Part shown: positions 34,361 to 45,234 of the stretch, piece by piece
How positions within the stretch are numbered: the stretch's first letter is position 1
Layout of the letters: each line of letters begins with the position of its first letter
NCBI GenBank assembly: GCA_950097015.1
Contig: CATNEN010000011.1
Span: 4,182,501-4,246,500 of the forward strand
Length of the DNA: 64,000 nt
Origin: Macrostomum hystrix
Lineage: Eukaryota > Platyhelminthes > Macrostomidae
Reading direction: 5' to 3'
Position numbers and translations under genes: made by a program
The notes under the pieces: generated by a model
Told to the model about the DNA's origin: nothing
Database searches by the model: none
Seen by the model: only the letters and a program-made list of their open reading frames with translations

Positions 34361-37300
34361 ATGTCGGTAAGATTTGCTGAGTAGCTTATTAATCGACACT
34401 ATTGCCCCAGTCGGTATAGATGCAGTTACTCCTTTAAAATCTGCAATCTGCGAAATTTTCTGACCCTCACAAAAACAGGATGCCGGGGAAGGCAATGCCG
34501 AGGTGCTCGAACTAACACCGGAAGAGGAGAAAGGTAAGTAGCTGTATCAGCCGACCAAGCTTCCATCGACAAGAGCAGATCGAAAGTCTGATGCTTTGGT
34601 CACAGTTGATGGTATTTTAATTAGAGATTAAATTAGATTGTGCTTTGAAATAAAATTATAGGAAATAGAGATTTTCAATTTCACCTTTTCAGTGTTTCGC
34701 GAGACATACAACGCGTTGAACAAGGGCCGTGGCGACCTCCCAGTGAATCTCATTGGTCAGGCCCTGCGCATGAACAACCAGTGCCCAACGGAGGCAGAGC
34801 TGCAGAAGATCATCGAGGATCATCGCGATGAGGAAGCCATCGATCCAGGTGAGAATTTGGGGACAATGGTCCCTGACTCGCTCAGAAATTTACATGCGCT
34901 CTGACTCGCTTATCATCAGGCATGCACGACTTACTCGACAAACTGTTTTCATTCTTATTCTTAATTGCCATTCAATACTAGTCTAGAAGTCCGTGGCTCA
35001 ACTATTTTGCTGACATTCTTTACGCGAATAAATACTATTTACATCTTCAGACGAGATGCCCAAGATTGACTTTGAAGAGTTCTGTGCCATCATGAAGGAG
35101 AATTGGAAGACACGCGACCAGCTCGAGGACCAACTCAAGGCAGCATTCGCAACCTTCGACAAGGCGGAAAGTGGAATCATCGAGGCCGAGGACCTGAAGA
35201 ACTGGATGATGACCCTTGGCGAGGCGTTGGAGGAGAACGAAGTGAACGAACTGCTGAAGGACGCTGGCACACTGGATGGCAAGGTGCCATATGACCGTGA
35301 GTTTAGCAAACGATGAAAAGATACGTCTCGGTAATTAAAAAATGGTCATAATGAACATCTTATAACAATAAGAACACTGCTTAGATGCGTCTGTTCAAAG
35401 CTGTCAAAGGCACACCAAAAGGCTGCAATGTACTGCTGTTCAGTCCATGGACTAAACGCCGCCACACCAACCAAAGACCGCCAGTGGTACATTAGTAGTA
35501 GTCTACTTTCGCAGTCATTGATTTTAGCTCCAGCTAATCCGGGTTCCCATTTTACATCTGGGTGAACTGAAGCAGTTGGGGAATCAATATTTGTTAATAC
35601 ATTCATTTCAATAGTACTGTTCCTTCAAGGTTATTATTCTTCCTAGAAAAATATGCACACGAAATATGAAGAACCCAAGCTGAAACGTACTCGATCCTCG
35701 TAACATCGCGAGCTGCCTGACCGAAAATTCGCTACGAGAGCACAAGCTGTACAATTAGTGCCAAATAGAAGTGGTAGATGAGGTCCAATCATTATTTAAA
35801 TGCGGTTGTTAAAAGTATAGACCACCCGTTCAAACTCGAAAATAGTAAATTTGGAGAATAAACTCCGACTTTAAGTCACATTTTACTAAAATTTTACTCA
35901 AACTACGAGTTGAACAAACAAACAAACAAACTCGTAGTTGATGTTGTGATTGACAATGCTTGCGCATATGCTTGAAAACTGACAATGAACTATTGACCAT
36001 ATTGAATGCGTGCGTGGGCGCATACTGCACTCAGGCTAGAGTGAGTAGGATTGCGTATTGATTTGTCAACGTGCATTATTAAGCAACGTGCAAGTAGGAG
36101 ATGAACTCTATAAATATAATGTGAGCGAGACTGGTGTCTCTGAGCGTGAAACTTCAATCAACAAAACTCTTGTGTCAATTAGAACACAACAGTTGAATTG
36201 CACAAAATGACAGGAAGCTACGAAATAACTGGCAAAGTAACAGAAATGACGTCATTGCGAGAATATCTGACCTGAGGCTAAACCAATTTACCAAGAGGAC
36301 CAGTGCAGTGAAATATATTGGTGAATTTTTATATCTTTTTTAAGTAGCCATGCTGGCAAAAACGCCATTTAAATTACCTAATTGCAAAATCTTAAAATAT
36401 ATCAAAGGTAGCTCGTAGCATTCAATTTAGCTATTGCGTTTATATTAGAACTACGGCGCGTATAACCGTAATGCCGTAATGCAAAGAAAAAATATTTTCG
36501 GGAAAATGCGAGATGAATGTTAAGCTGAATCTGTAATTGCAAAGCCTTGATACAATTTGATCCTCGTAACATAGTACACGTTGATCCCTATAATCGCGTG
36601 TTCTCAGGGTTTGACTTTTTCTGCATCCTAATCGGACCATCGCAGACAAAAATGGCACGATCCGGGACTGTATCAACTGTTTGCTGTACCATGTGGGCCG
36701 ATGACTTGGCAAACATTTTGTGTGTGTTTGAACACTGCGTGGTCAGACCAGCCACTCAGCTCAACATGCACTTACTCGGTATAAAAACCTATTTCCATAA
36801 CGTTTAGACGTTATAAAAGTATTATTCACTGATGGAACTAAATACATTATCATCTTCACTTGGTGCAAAAACTCAAATCAGTTGATCGATAGGTCACGCC
36901 ACGCTTTGGATAGCTGTACTTTAGAGGCTAGATAATTAATTAGCATTGCAACTATGCTCTCACAGACAACGCCTTTAGCATCCACATTGCGAGAGCCTGT
37001 AGTCCAAAGGTTTTAGCTTGGGAAATGTGAGAGAAAAAAAATTTGCTGCATCTCCCCAGTCCGTGGACTGGTCAAGTGTAGCAGCATTGCGGGTGAACAT
37101 CCAGCCCAACTCGACTCTTTACTGTGTCGTTTTTTATACGGCATGAACTTATTACATATTTAACTAAGCCATCTTCACATTGTGGTTATCAGTACTTACT
37201 CACAAGCCATCAAACAATCAACAATACTCAACCCTACATCTGTACAGAGTTCATTCCTCACCTCCTGGACGCATTCGGCCGGCCAGCCTCCAAGAAGCCG

Positions 37301-37366
37301 AAGGGTTCAGCGAAGAAAGGAGGCGGCAAAAAGTCTGCGGCCGCATCCAGCAAGAGGAAGAAATGA
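34361..37366 (+). CDS. EF-hand protein with lysine-rich tail (5 exons)
   Basis: Exons are 34361-34366 (Met-Ser only), 34479-34533, 34693-34848, 35051-35296 and 37248-37366. Phases close exactly, giving 193 aa. Residues about 18-165 have the two-lobe calmodulin/troponin C/light-chain pattern, with IDFEEF and a helix-loop-helix around FATFDKAESG. The loops lack the canonical acidic positions, so calcium binding is unlikely in most or all sites. The last 28 residues are rich in Lys, Gly and Ser (for example KKGGGKKS and SKRKK) and resemble a nuclear-localisation or nucleic-acid-binding tail. The phase-1 intron splitting the codon before the final helix (after DGKVPYD) matches the equivalent intron (after DGEVDYV) in the gene at 381-2859. 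The exact protein is not recognised. Confidence 0.88.
35400..35590 (-). mobile_element. SINE family B, partial
   Basis: It carries CTGTTCAGTCCATGGACTAA and AGCTCCAGCTAATCCGGG-type segments matching the copy at 19.9-20.1 kb. The tRNA-like head is missing or decayed. Confidence 0.65.
35901..35939. repeat. 11-bp perfect inverted repeat around a (CAAA)n loop
   Basis: AACTACGAGTT at 35901-35911 pairs with AACTCGTAGTT at 35929-35939. The loop is a CAAA microsatellite. Confidence 0.8.
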
Positions 37367-37434
37367 GCGACCATGTGGGGTTCTGAGCAGAGTATCATCC
37401 AGAGCTGCTCTAACCTTTGTGCATACGAAATACC

Positions 37435-37440
37435 ATTAAA
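37435..37440 (+). promoter_or_regulatory. Poly(A) signal of the second EF-hand gene
   Basis: ATTAAA lies about 70 bp after the stop codon, at the expected distance for a short 3' UTR. Confidence 0.45.
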
Positions 37441-37845
37441 AATATATTGTTTTGTTACTCGTATTTATAATATACGGTACTCGCTTATAATTATGTGTAT
37501 TCATCGTTTAATACGAGCTATAACTTCTTACTGTTTCTAATTGATCTTTACACTCAACAAGGAAATAATTTGTGGCTGGCACAGATTTCACGAGTCGAGA
37601 AGGGAAGTCCGTGTTCTGATTGGGTCTGCTGCGGTTCAAATCTGGTCAGTCGAGGCCAACTGGTACTCGTACGTGATGAAAAGCCGACTCATTAATCATG
37701 CTCACTTATGTTTAACGACTAAATTCGAGGAATATTACATGGGACTCTCGGATACTCGATTCAATTCTAGAGTAGTCAGAAAACGTTCTTGAATTTCGAG
37801 GTTCAAGCTTACATTCAAGGAGGTACTTCTGATCGAACATAAACA

Positions 37846-38829
37846 ATGGCGCTAGCAGACCACCTCCGCATCGCCCTTATGGCCGTCCTGGGCTTGTCAA
37901 TCGTGTTTAACGCTCTCTTCCTAGTATTCACAGTTCGAAGGAAGATTGGAACTCGACTGTGTACAATTCTGCTGCGCTGTCAGGCGGTCGTCGACCTGCT
38001 GCTTGTGACTGCCAACTTGATATTCCTGCAGTTCAAAGCTTTCATGCCAGAACTGAGCCAGTCCGCCTCAGACATGGCCTGGTACATCTACTGCAAGATT
38101 TATCCGAGCCAGGTTGTCTACTGGAGTCTAGTCTGCATGAGTGTGTACAGCATCATCTGTGTCTCTGTTGAGCGCTGCATCTGCCTTTGTTATCCGTTCT
38201 GGTATCGACTGAACAGGAGAAAACTGCTGTTTGCCTTCTATGCAGTTATCGCTGTTTCACCGTTTCTTGTGGAAGCACCTTTCTGTCTAATCTCAAGAAA
38301 TATTGTATTTAACACCAGCGGCAACGGAACAGTTAGAAAGTTCTGCTTGTATACATTCAATGGCCACCAAGCTGAGAAGGTGGTCAGCATCGCTTATGTG
38401 ACCCTCTTCTGGTTATTACCATTCAGCCTGATCGTGATTCTGTACCTGTGCATAATTTGCCGCATTCGAAAATCGGCTGGCATGCGAGCAATGTCTGCAG
38501 CAACCAGGGATGGGTCAATCAGCGCAGCTGCCAGGAAGCTGACTCTAACGACAGGCGTCACCGCGGCTGCGTTTGTACTTTTATTTGCGTTGGACAGTGT
38601 CACTCTTCTGCTAGGAAATCTCAACATAACCGTTAAAGTTTCCATGTTTTTTGATGAACTGGACTCATTCTTAGTGAGCATGAACAGCGTGGTAAATCCC
38701 CTTATATTCCTCATTTTTATGCCAGACTTTCGGCACTTTCTTTTTTGTCGAGAACATCAAGGTCTGGAAGGACGTAAGATTAGCCACTCCGGTGCGGCTT
38801 TTGAGATGCTTCAGGCTTCAGCTAACTAA
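37846..38829 (+). CDS. Class A (rhodopsin-like) GPCR, first of a tandem trio
   Basis: Intronless, 327 aa, seven predicted membrane helices and a very short N-terminus. Class A landmarks are Asn22 in TM1, Asp50 in TM2, Cys83 and Cys167 for the TM3-ECL2 disulfide, and NPLIF (284-288) in place of NPxxY. The DRY position reads ERC (109-111) and TM6 has no CWxP motif. The ligand is not predictable. About 740 bp separate it from the next paralogue. The ATG is preceded by AAACA, a good initiation context. It could belong to a lineage-specific orphan family such as those described in flatworms; that is inference. Confidence 0.9.
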   Translation: MALADHLRIALMAVLGLSIVFNALFLVFTVRRKIGTRLCTILLRCQAVVDLLLVTANLIFLQFKAFMPELSQSASDMAWYIYCKIYPSQVVYWSLVCMSVYSIICVSVERCICLCYPFWYRLNRRKLLFAFYAVIAVSPFLVEAPFCLISRNIVFNTSGNGTVRKFCLYTFNGHQAEKVVSIAYVTLFWLLPFSLIVILYLCIICRIRKSAGMRAMSAATRDGSISAAARKLTLTTGVTAAAFVLLFALDSVTLLLGNLNITVKVSMFFDELDSFLVSMNSVVNPLIFLIFMPDFRHFLFCREHQGLEGRKISHSGAAFEMLQASAN

Positions 38830-38986
38830 AGAGTGTAACCGGACTGTGCAAAAGAATAACTAATTCACAAGTCGTAATGGGCATTGAAAAGGCGTATCTC
38901 ATACAATGGATTAAGTAAAACCAAATTTCGACATCTAGCGAGAAACCATGTGCGACGTCAACTGTTTATCTTACTCCGTGTTTTTG

Positions 38987-38996
38987 AATAAATAAA
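38987..38996 (+). promoter_or_regulatory. Poly(A) signal of GPCR 1
   Basis: Two overlapping AATAAA hexamers lie about 160 bp after the stop. Confidence 0.5.
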
Positions 38997-39567
38997 TGAA
39001 GCAATTAATGATATCCCATTATTTCAGAGTCTATGAAAATCTGAACTCAGAATTTATTTTTGGTTGAAAAAAATCAATTTGCCACAAGATACAAATACGA
39101 GCGTATATTCTAATCAAGTATCATTCTAGCTCATCAAGGCGAAGCTGATGATTGGAAGTCGATTTAAGTTTAAAACAATGATGAGTGTCAAAAGGCCTGC
39201 AGGCTTCAAAGACCGTTTAGATTCATGTGATCATGCCTTCAATCGATCATCTTAAGGACATTTCTTGTGCTTTTGGCAGTTCAAAGTTTATCAAAGACAG
39301 ATCAATCGAACATCAAACACATCTCTTAGTTTTCTTCCGTCACTAAATGCACCAGGACGACAAAGAATAAATTGATTTAGACACAAATTTATTCCTAATT
39401 GTGTCCATGCCACGGTAAATAAAATAGAAGTAGCGAACAGCAGTTATTGATTTATCGAATTTCTGGAGGAGCTTGAACAGGACACACAAAGAAGATAAAA
39501 AAATACATAAGGACAAGTCGCACAAGCCGTGCTATCACGCAACCATCAAGTCTCATTTGCCATTCTT

Positions 39568-40566
39568 ATGGCGCTCGCAGATGACTTTCGCATCGCCCTC
39601 ATCGCCATCCTGGGCGTCTCAATCGTATTCAACGCTCTATTCGTAGCTTTCACAGTGAAACGCAAGATTGGAACCCGCCTGTGTACAGTTCTACTGCGCT
39701 GTCAGGCAGTCATCGATCTGCTGCTTATGACTGCTAATATGTTGGTCATGCAGTTCCGCACGTATGTACCTGAGCCTAGCCAGTCTGCGTCAGACATCGC
39801 TTGGCAAATCTACTGCAAGCTATATCCCAGCCAGGTACTCTACTGGAGCCTAGTGTGCATGAGTGTTTACAACATTGTCTGCGTCTCTGTTGAGCGCTGC
39901 ATCTGCCTGTGTTTTCCCTTCTGGTATCGTTTGAACAAGCGCAGATTGCTGTTCGTTTTGGCCATTGTAATCGGTTTGTCACCGTTCCTAGTGGAGGCAC
40001 CCTATTGTCTGATGGCTCGAAATGTCATTTATCGCGATACAGGAAACGGTACAATTAGAAAGGTGTGCCTTTACACATATCATGATGCGGAGGGCGAGAA
40101 AATTATAGGTATATCTTACGTAACCCTGTTCTGGATATTTCCCTTCTTTCTTATCGTTCTGCTCTACCTGTGCATTATCTGTCGCATTCGCCAGTCGGCA
40201 AACATGCGTCAGACTTCGGCAGGTGGTGCTGGCACTGGCGGTGGCAGCGGTGGGATCAGTGCTGCGGCTAAGAAACTGACGTTGACTACAGGAGCCACAG
40301 CTGCGTCATTTGTCCTACTATTTGCAATGGATAGCATCACCTTTCTTTTAGGAAATTTGGAAATAGAAGTTAATCTGTCACCGTTTTTCGATCAACTCGA
40401 CTCTTTCCTGGTGAGCATGAACAGCGCGGTGAATCCATTGATTTATCTGATTTTTATGTCCGAGTTTCGCTCCTTCCTTCTGTGCCGCGGTCGTTCAGCC
40501 GATGGTGGTACTAAAAAGGTCAATTCTGCATCTGGCACTGAAATGACTCAGGTATCTGCCGGTTGA
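39568..40566 (+). CDS. Class A GPCR, second of the tandem trio
   Basis: Intronless, 332 aa from the ATG at 39568, chosen because it aligns with the start of the first copy (MALAD) and because the frame upstream lacks an ATG. Seven helices align throughout with the neighbours. The TM3 end reads ERC, as in the first copy, and TM7 keeps the canonical NPLIY. Intracellular loop 3 carries a Gly/Ser-rich insertion (GGAGTGGGSGG) absent from the other two. Same orientation as its neighbours, so it is a tandem duplicate. The ligand is unknown. Confidence 0.9.
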   Translation: MALADDFRIALIAILGVSIVFNALFVAFTVKRKIGTRLCTVLLRCQAVIDLLLMTANMLVMQFRTYVPEPSQSASDIAWQIYCKLYPSQVLYWSLVCMSVYNIVCVSVERCICLCFPFWYRLNKRRLLFVLAIVIGLSPFLVEAPYCLMARNVIYRDTGNGTIRKVCLYTYHDAEGEKIIGISYVTLFWIFPFFLIVLLYLCIICRIRQSANMRQTSAGGAGTGGGSGGISAAAKKLTLTTGATAASFVLLFAMDSITFLLGNLEIEVNLSPFFDQLDSFLVSMNSAVNPLIYLIFMSEFRSFLLCRGRSADGGTKKVNSASGTEMTQVSAG

Positions 40567-40744
40567 CAGGAGTCAAGTTTAGATTTTTAATCAAGACGTT
40601 CTTGACCTTGTCGATAGACGAGCGTAGATACCTGATTAGTCAAAAGTCACTAACTGACATCAAGCGAGTATAATGCCTCATTTAGAAATGTGCACACTGG
40701 ACTTAATTAGTTGTTAACATCAATTCACATCGAATAGCCGATTG

Positions 40745-40750
40745 AATAAA
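40745..40750 (+). promoter_or_regulatory. Poly(A) signal of GPCR 2
   Basis: AATAAA lies about 180 bp after the stop. Confidence 0.45.
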
Positions 40751-43212
40751 TTATCATGTAAAAATGGAATATATACATAAAATACTTTAGATAGATCTTA
40801 AATCATTTAAATACACAAATGCACTGTACTAATTTTTTGTAACTTTTCTATTATTTAACGTATTGATTTAAAGAAACGGAGAGTATGTTGTTGAAAACGA
40901 TTTGAAGTCTTTACTGCATTTCCTTAAATTTAATATTTTATGTACTGAGGCATGGAGACATAGAAGTTTCATCTGAAATATGCTGTATGGCATATGCAAA
41001 CCGAGAAAAGGAGAACAACGATCCAAATCTAAAAGCATTAGGAATAAGTCGATAATTCGCATATCATGCTTAAACTTCGGTGAAAGTTTTCTCCTCGCTT
41101 CTCTCTTCTCCTTTATCTAGATATGCGAATGCATATATATCATTCCGTACACAGAAATGCTACAAAATACAATTGCTGCTCGCCATTAATTCCGATTAAT
41201 GCCTGAAGTGCGAGAAAATGGGCCGAGAAAATGCTAGCCATTTGCTTATTGTTGGATACTCGTGCCGCTGCTGAAAGCAGAAAGCTCAGAGATAAGAGTG
41301 AAATTAGCGAGACATGTTTTACTGCTCTGTTAGATCTTATCGCATAAACTTTTACTACTGATTACTTGACTATTTACAATAAGTGAAATTGTGTCGCTGC
41401 TTTGATATACAAGTACGAGTACTTCAAAATTTCTAGAAATCGAAGTTAAAACTTAAAATCCAGGACGAGAATTCGACATTGGCCGAATTGAATGACGATA
41501 CTGACCTCGATGTCAAATGACACATAAAATTTAATTTTACTTTACCTCATTGGTGACTAAAATGTTGATTTTGCATGCCCAATGCGTTGAAAAGAAGAAT
41601 AATTGTTACTTTCTTGCTACTTTCGTTCAACAGTTTTATTTTTCTTCTTGCTGCAAATGGAAGTAGTGTGCAGTATAATCATAAAAGTATAATTAGTATA
41701 ATCTGGCCTTTATCTAGATGGAGCTACATGGAAGGCACCTGCTTACTATACACACTCATTTGCAAATTTCTTCAATGCGTTCATTAAGACTGAAAAGTAC
41801 TTTTGTGGTCAGTATCAATAACAGCAGTCTTTTTTTCGATCCAATATGACTTGACCTCTCGGTCGTCAATGCCGGTTTTTGTGGCTAAATTCAGGCACAG
41901 GGAAAGTATAAGTTTCTTTTGTCAGAGAATCACTTTTAGTACTACAATGGGAGGAAAAACCGCTTGCGGCTTCAATTAAAAATCGAGGAAACCCTATTAG
42001 CATTTAAAATTTCAGTTTGTATCTACACAAATAGGAATGGAACACAAATGTGGACACAGTTGAAAATAGTGTAACATTGTAAATGAATTGATGGTGAGGA
42101 TCGATAGTTTGGCTGACATCAACTTAGCAAACAGAGTCTACTTTAACATGAACCAGAAAGATGTTAGGCACTGTTTGCTGGTGGTTCCTGTGACTTTATT
42201 TGCTCCGGGAGTTTCAAGGCTGTACTTATTGAATTAACTGAAACCAAATTCAACTAGAGAATCAGCTGAATTGAAGAGTTGGATGTATGCAATGCTTCTC
42301 AATGTATGCAATCGATGAGCTTTTAAATTTTTTTCATGAGAACGGACTTGAAAGAATAGAGGCTGTTGCTAGGACTTCTGTATAATTAATTTATTTGAAG
42401 GTACAAAAAAAGTCATTAGCGCCCGCTATCTCTAAGACGAGATCAGCAACAATCTGATCCTATCCCGTGATCCCGTGATCCTAGGTGGGCAGGAGGTCAA
42501 CCGACCTGCCAAAGAGGCAGCTGGCACCACCCGCAGTCGTTCACAAGCCTGTGCTCTACGTTCCAAGTCAGGCACCGTATTTGCAACCCGGAGCACATCT
42601 TTAAACTAAATCTCAGTGAATCAATACTTGAGCCGAGACAACTCGGGACGTTTACCGCCTCACAGCAATAAAAGAGCGACAAAACAAGACAATCAAATTT
42701 TACGTGACATTATTTTACTGTCTAAGTTGTGCCTGAACTGGGAGCTTCCAACATTTTTGGTGCTTTCTTACGATTTATTTGTCCCTTGTGTCAACGTTCA
42801 AAATGTCTCTACAGCATGTTTGTGCTTCTAAAAGTACAAAAGTTAAAAAACATTTTTTAACTAACTGCTTGTAAGTAAATGTAAGTCGCCAGGTTGCGCT
42901 GATAATATGATTGATCTCTCTCAGAGACATCATAGTTATGAGCGTAAAATTGCATTTGTATCTGTGACAATCCTGCTCTATCTCCAGCACCAATCTCGAA
43001 TCAATCTCGCATTGTCTTCAATACCTTTGCATTGGTCAGTCAGCCAGCAGCTCATTGACTGTACAATACCATTGCAAGCATTCCAGCAAATGAAATTTCA
43101 CCTAGATATAAGCGCGAGAAACTGGGCTTCCCTCGTATTTTATTCATCCCTCAGCATCATTAAAGCTCGTTGTTTTTCCACTTTATTTTTTATCTATCGG
43201 AAAAATATACAG
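40751..43212. other. Spacer between GPCR 2 and GPCR 3
   Basis: About 2.4 kb without a supported gene or a GPCR remnant. An imperfect palindrome (GGCAGGAGGTC / GACCTGCC) lies near 42490. Confidence 0.45.
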
Positions 43213-44205
43213 ATGACAATCTCTGACAATTTTCGAGTTGCCCTCGTTACAATGCTAGGTGCGTCAATCATTCTCAACCTGCTGTTCGTTGCCTTCACGC
43301 TGCGTCACAAGGTTGGCACTCGTCCATGCACAGTACTGTTACGCTGTCAAGCCGTCATTGACCTGATGCTCATAACTGCCAATATTTTGGTCATGCAGTT
43401 CCGAGCTTTCATGCCAGAACTGAGCCAGAGCGCTTCGGACATTGCTTGGCATGCCTACTGCAAACTTTACCACAGCCAGGTACTCTACTGGAGTCTAGTC
43501 TCCATGAGTGTGTACAGCATTGTCTGCGTCTCTGTTGAGCGCTGCCTCTGCCTGTGCTGCCCGTTCTGGTATCGATCCAACAAACGCAAACTTCTCTTCG
43601 CTTTTGCCTTCGTCATTGCTTTGTCGCCGTGTCTTGCTGAGGGGCCCTTCTGCCTCCTGTCAAGAAATGTTGTACTCAAAGAAATTGAGAATGGTACGAT
43701 TTGGAAGGAATGCTTGTACACAATCTCGGGCCTTGAAGTTGAGACGGCCTTCAGTATAGCCTATGTGACACTGTTTTGGATTGTTCCGTTTGCACTAATT
43801 GTGTCCCTTTACCTGTGCATCATATGCCGCATCAAGCGGTCGATGAATTTAAGAGGAAATTCTGCCAGCAGGCACCGTGAGGGAATCAGCTCTGCGGCCA
43901 AGAAGCTAACGCTGACCACAGGTCTCACTGCAGCAGCTTTCGTGCTGCTTTTTGCGATGGACAGCGTCACATTTCTGCTGAGCACGTTAAAAATATTTGT
44001 ATTTGTATCGCCCTTCTTTGATGAGCTAGATTCTTTCTTGGTCAGCATGAACAGTGCCGCCAACCCGCTCATCTTCTTGATTTTCATGCCGCAATTTCGA
44101 CACTTTCTTCTCTGCCGCCGTGGATGCGGTAGGCAGGAAGGAAATGGCAGGTCAATGACCGCTTCTGGAGTTGCAGTTGAAATGGCGCAGCTTCCTGCCA
44201 GATGA
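43213..44205 (+). CDS. Class A GPCR, third of the tandem trio
   Basis: Intronless, 330 aa from the ATG at 43213 (MTISDNFRVALV), which matches the start of the other two copies. The frame stays open about 300 bp further upstream, but that extension has no counterpart in the paralogues and is rejected. Landmarks are again ERC at the end of TM3, conserved TM3 and ECL2 cysteines, and NPLIF in TM7. The larger gap before this copy suggests older duplication or later loss of sequence. The ligand is unknown. Confidence 0.88.
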   Translation: MTISDNFRVALVTMLGASIILNLLFVAFTLRHKVGTRPCTVLLRCQAVIDLMLITANILVMQFRAFMPELSQSASDIAWHAYCKLYHSQVLYWSLVSMSVYSIVCVSVERCLCLCCPFWYRSNKRKLLFAFAFVIALSPCLAEGPFCLLSRNVVLKEIENGTIWKECLYTISGLEVETAFSIAYVTLFWIVPFALIVSLYLCIICRIKRSMNLRGNSASRHREGISSAAKKLTLTTGLTAAAFVLLFAMDSVTFLLSTLKIFVFVSPFFDELDSFLVSMNSAANPLIFLIFMPQFRHFLLCRRGCGRQEGNGRSMTASGVAVEMAQLPAR

Positions 44206-45234
44206 TGCGGAGTACAAATATTTCGCTAAACATATTTTCCCCACTTACATCGTTTTAGTTTTTCTGCAGACAAGCGATTACCAGAAAATTCACTGGGATA
44301 CTTGACTTGAAAATCACTGTAATAAGAGTGAATTGAAGCTCATAGCAAGTCGAGTGCCAACCTCGTTGAAATATAATCAAATTATAGGCAAGTCGTTTTT
44401 TGCAGCGATAGAGCTTGTAAAATTCTGGCTGTTGAACATCGAGCTAATAGCAATCAATATAATTTCCATTTTTGGACTTCCATTTTACAGTAGCAACAGT
44501 ATATTTTCGGTTGCTAAGAATACCAGGAAGATAGCAAACTTTTAGGCAAAAAAAGCGGGTCTCTTTGACTGTAGGAATATGAGAAAGGAGAGAGATAAGA
44601 CAGGAGGAGATGAGACAGGAGAGATGAGACAGGGGAGATATAAGAATGGGGAAATATGAGACAGGATACTATAGGTGTTGGAAGGGGCAACGGGCCGTAT
44701 TTGGAAGCGTCGAGGGCCGCATCTGGCCAGCGGGCCGGAGTTTGCTGGCCCCATGCCATAGTCGGTAAAGAACAAATGTGTTTTTATGTAGCTTTGTTAC
44801 TCGTATTTAGCAAATAAACTTCCTGATAGATTATAGATATAGTAAAACAAGCAACAAGGAATGTGCCTGAATATGCAGACAAGTTTATGAGCTAAATCTA
44901 CGTCTGAACGTATATCTTTTTCTCGATTGAAGCTAATAGTACACAAAAATACTAATCCCAGTTTCCTTTTAAGGTAGTTAAACAAAAAAAGCAAAACTAG
45001 CTTTACTATACACAATGTTCTATTTTCTTGAAGAAAGGGTTTTAAGCGTCGGAAACAAGGCTCTGATATGGAGGCCGAGTAGTTATCGAGCTCTATCAAA
45101 TGCTCCTCGCGCCACGCTGGGAATATTGGAACTGATCCTGATGCTGCCGATAATCTGGGAATTTCTCGACACCACTGAAAGTGATTTACGCACAAGAAAT
45201 CACTCTGTTTCATTAGGAACTAAGTGAAAGAAAA
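44206..45234. other. Spacer between GPCR 3 and the RING gene
   Basis: A purine-rich short repeat (GAGACAGG/GAGAT) lies at about 44575-44665. No supported gene. Confidence 0.45.

Larger units (their letters stand above)
35297..37247. other. Last intron of the second EF-hand gene
   Basis: A 1.95 kb intron holding a SINE family B copy, a cruciform-capable repeat at 35901-35939 and possibly a family B fragment at about 37055-37078. No gene is seen inside. Confidence 0.5.

Noticed and set aside
42907-43212. 100-residue N-terminal extension of GPCR 3
   Set aside because: No counterpart in the other two copies, AT-rich, and without an ATG context better than the one at 43213.
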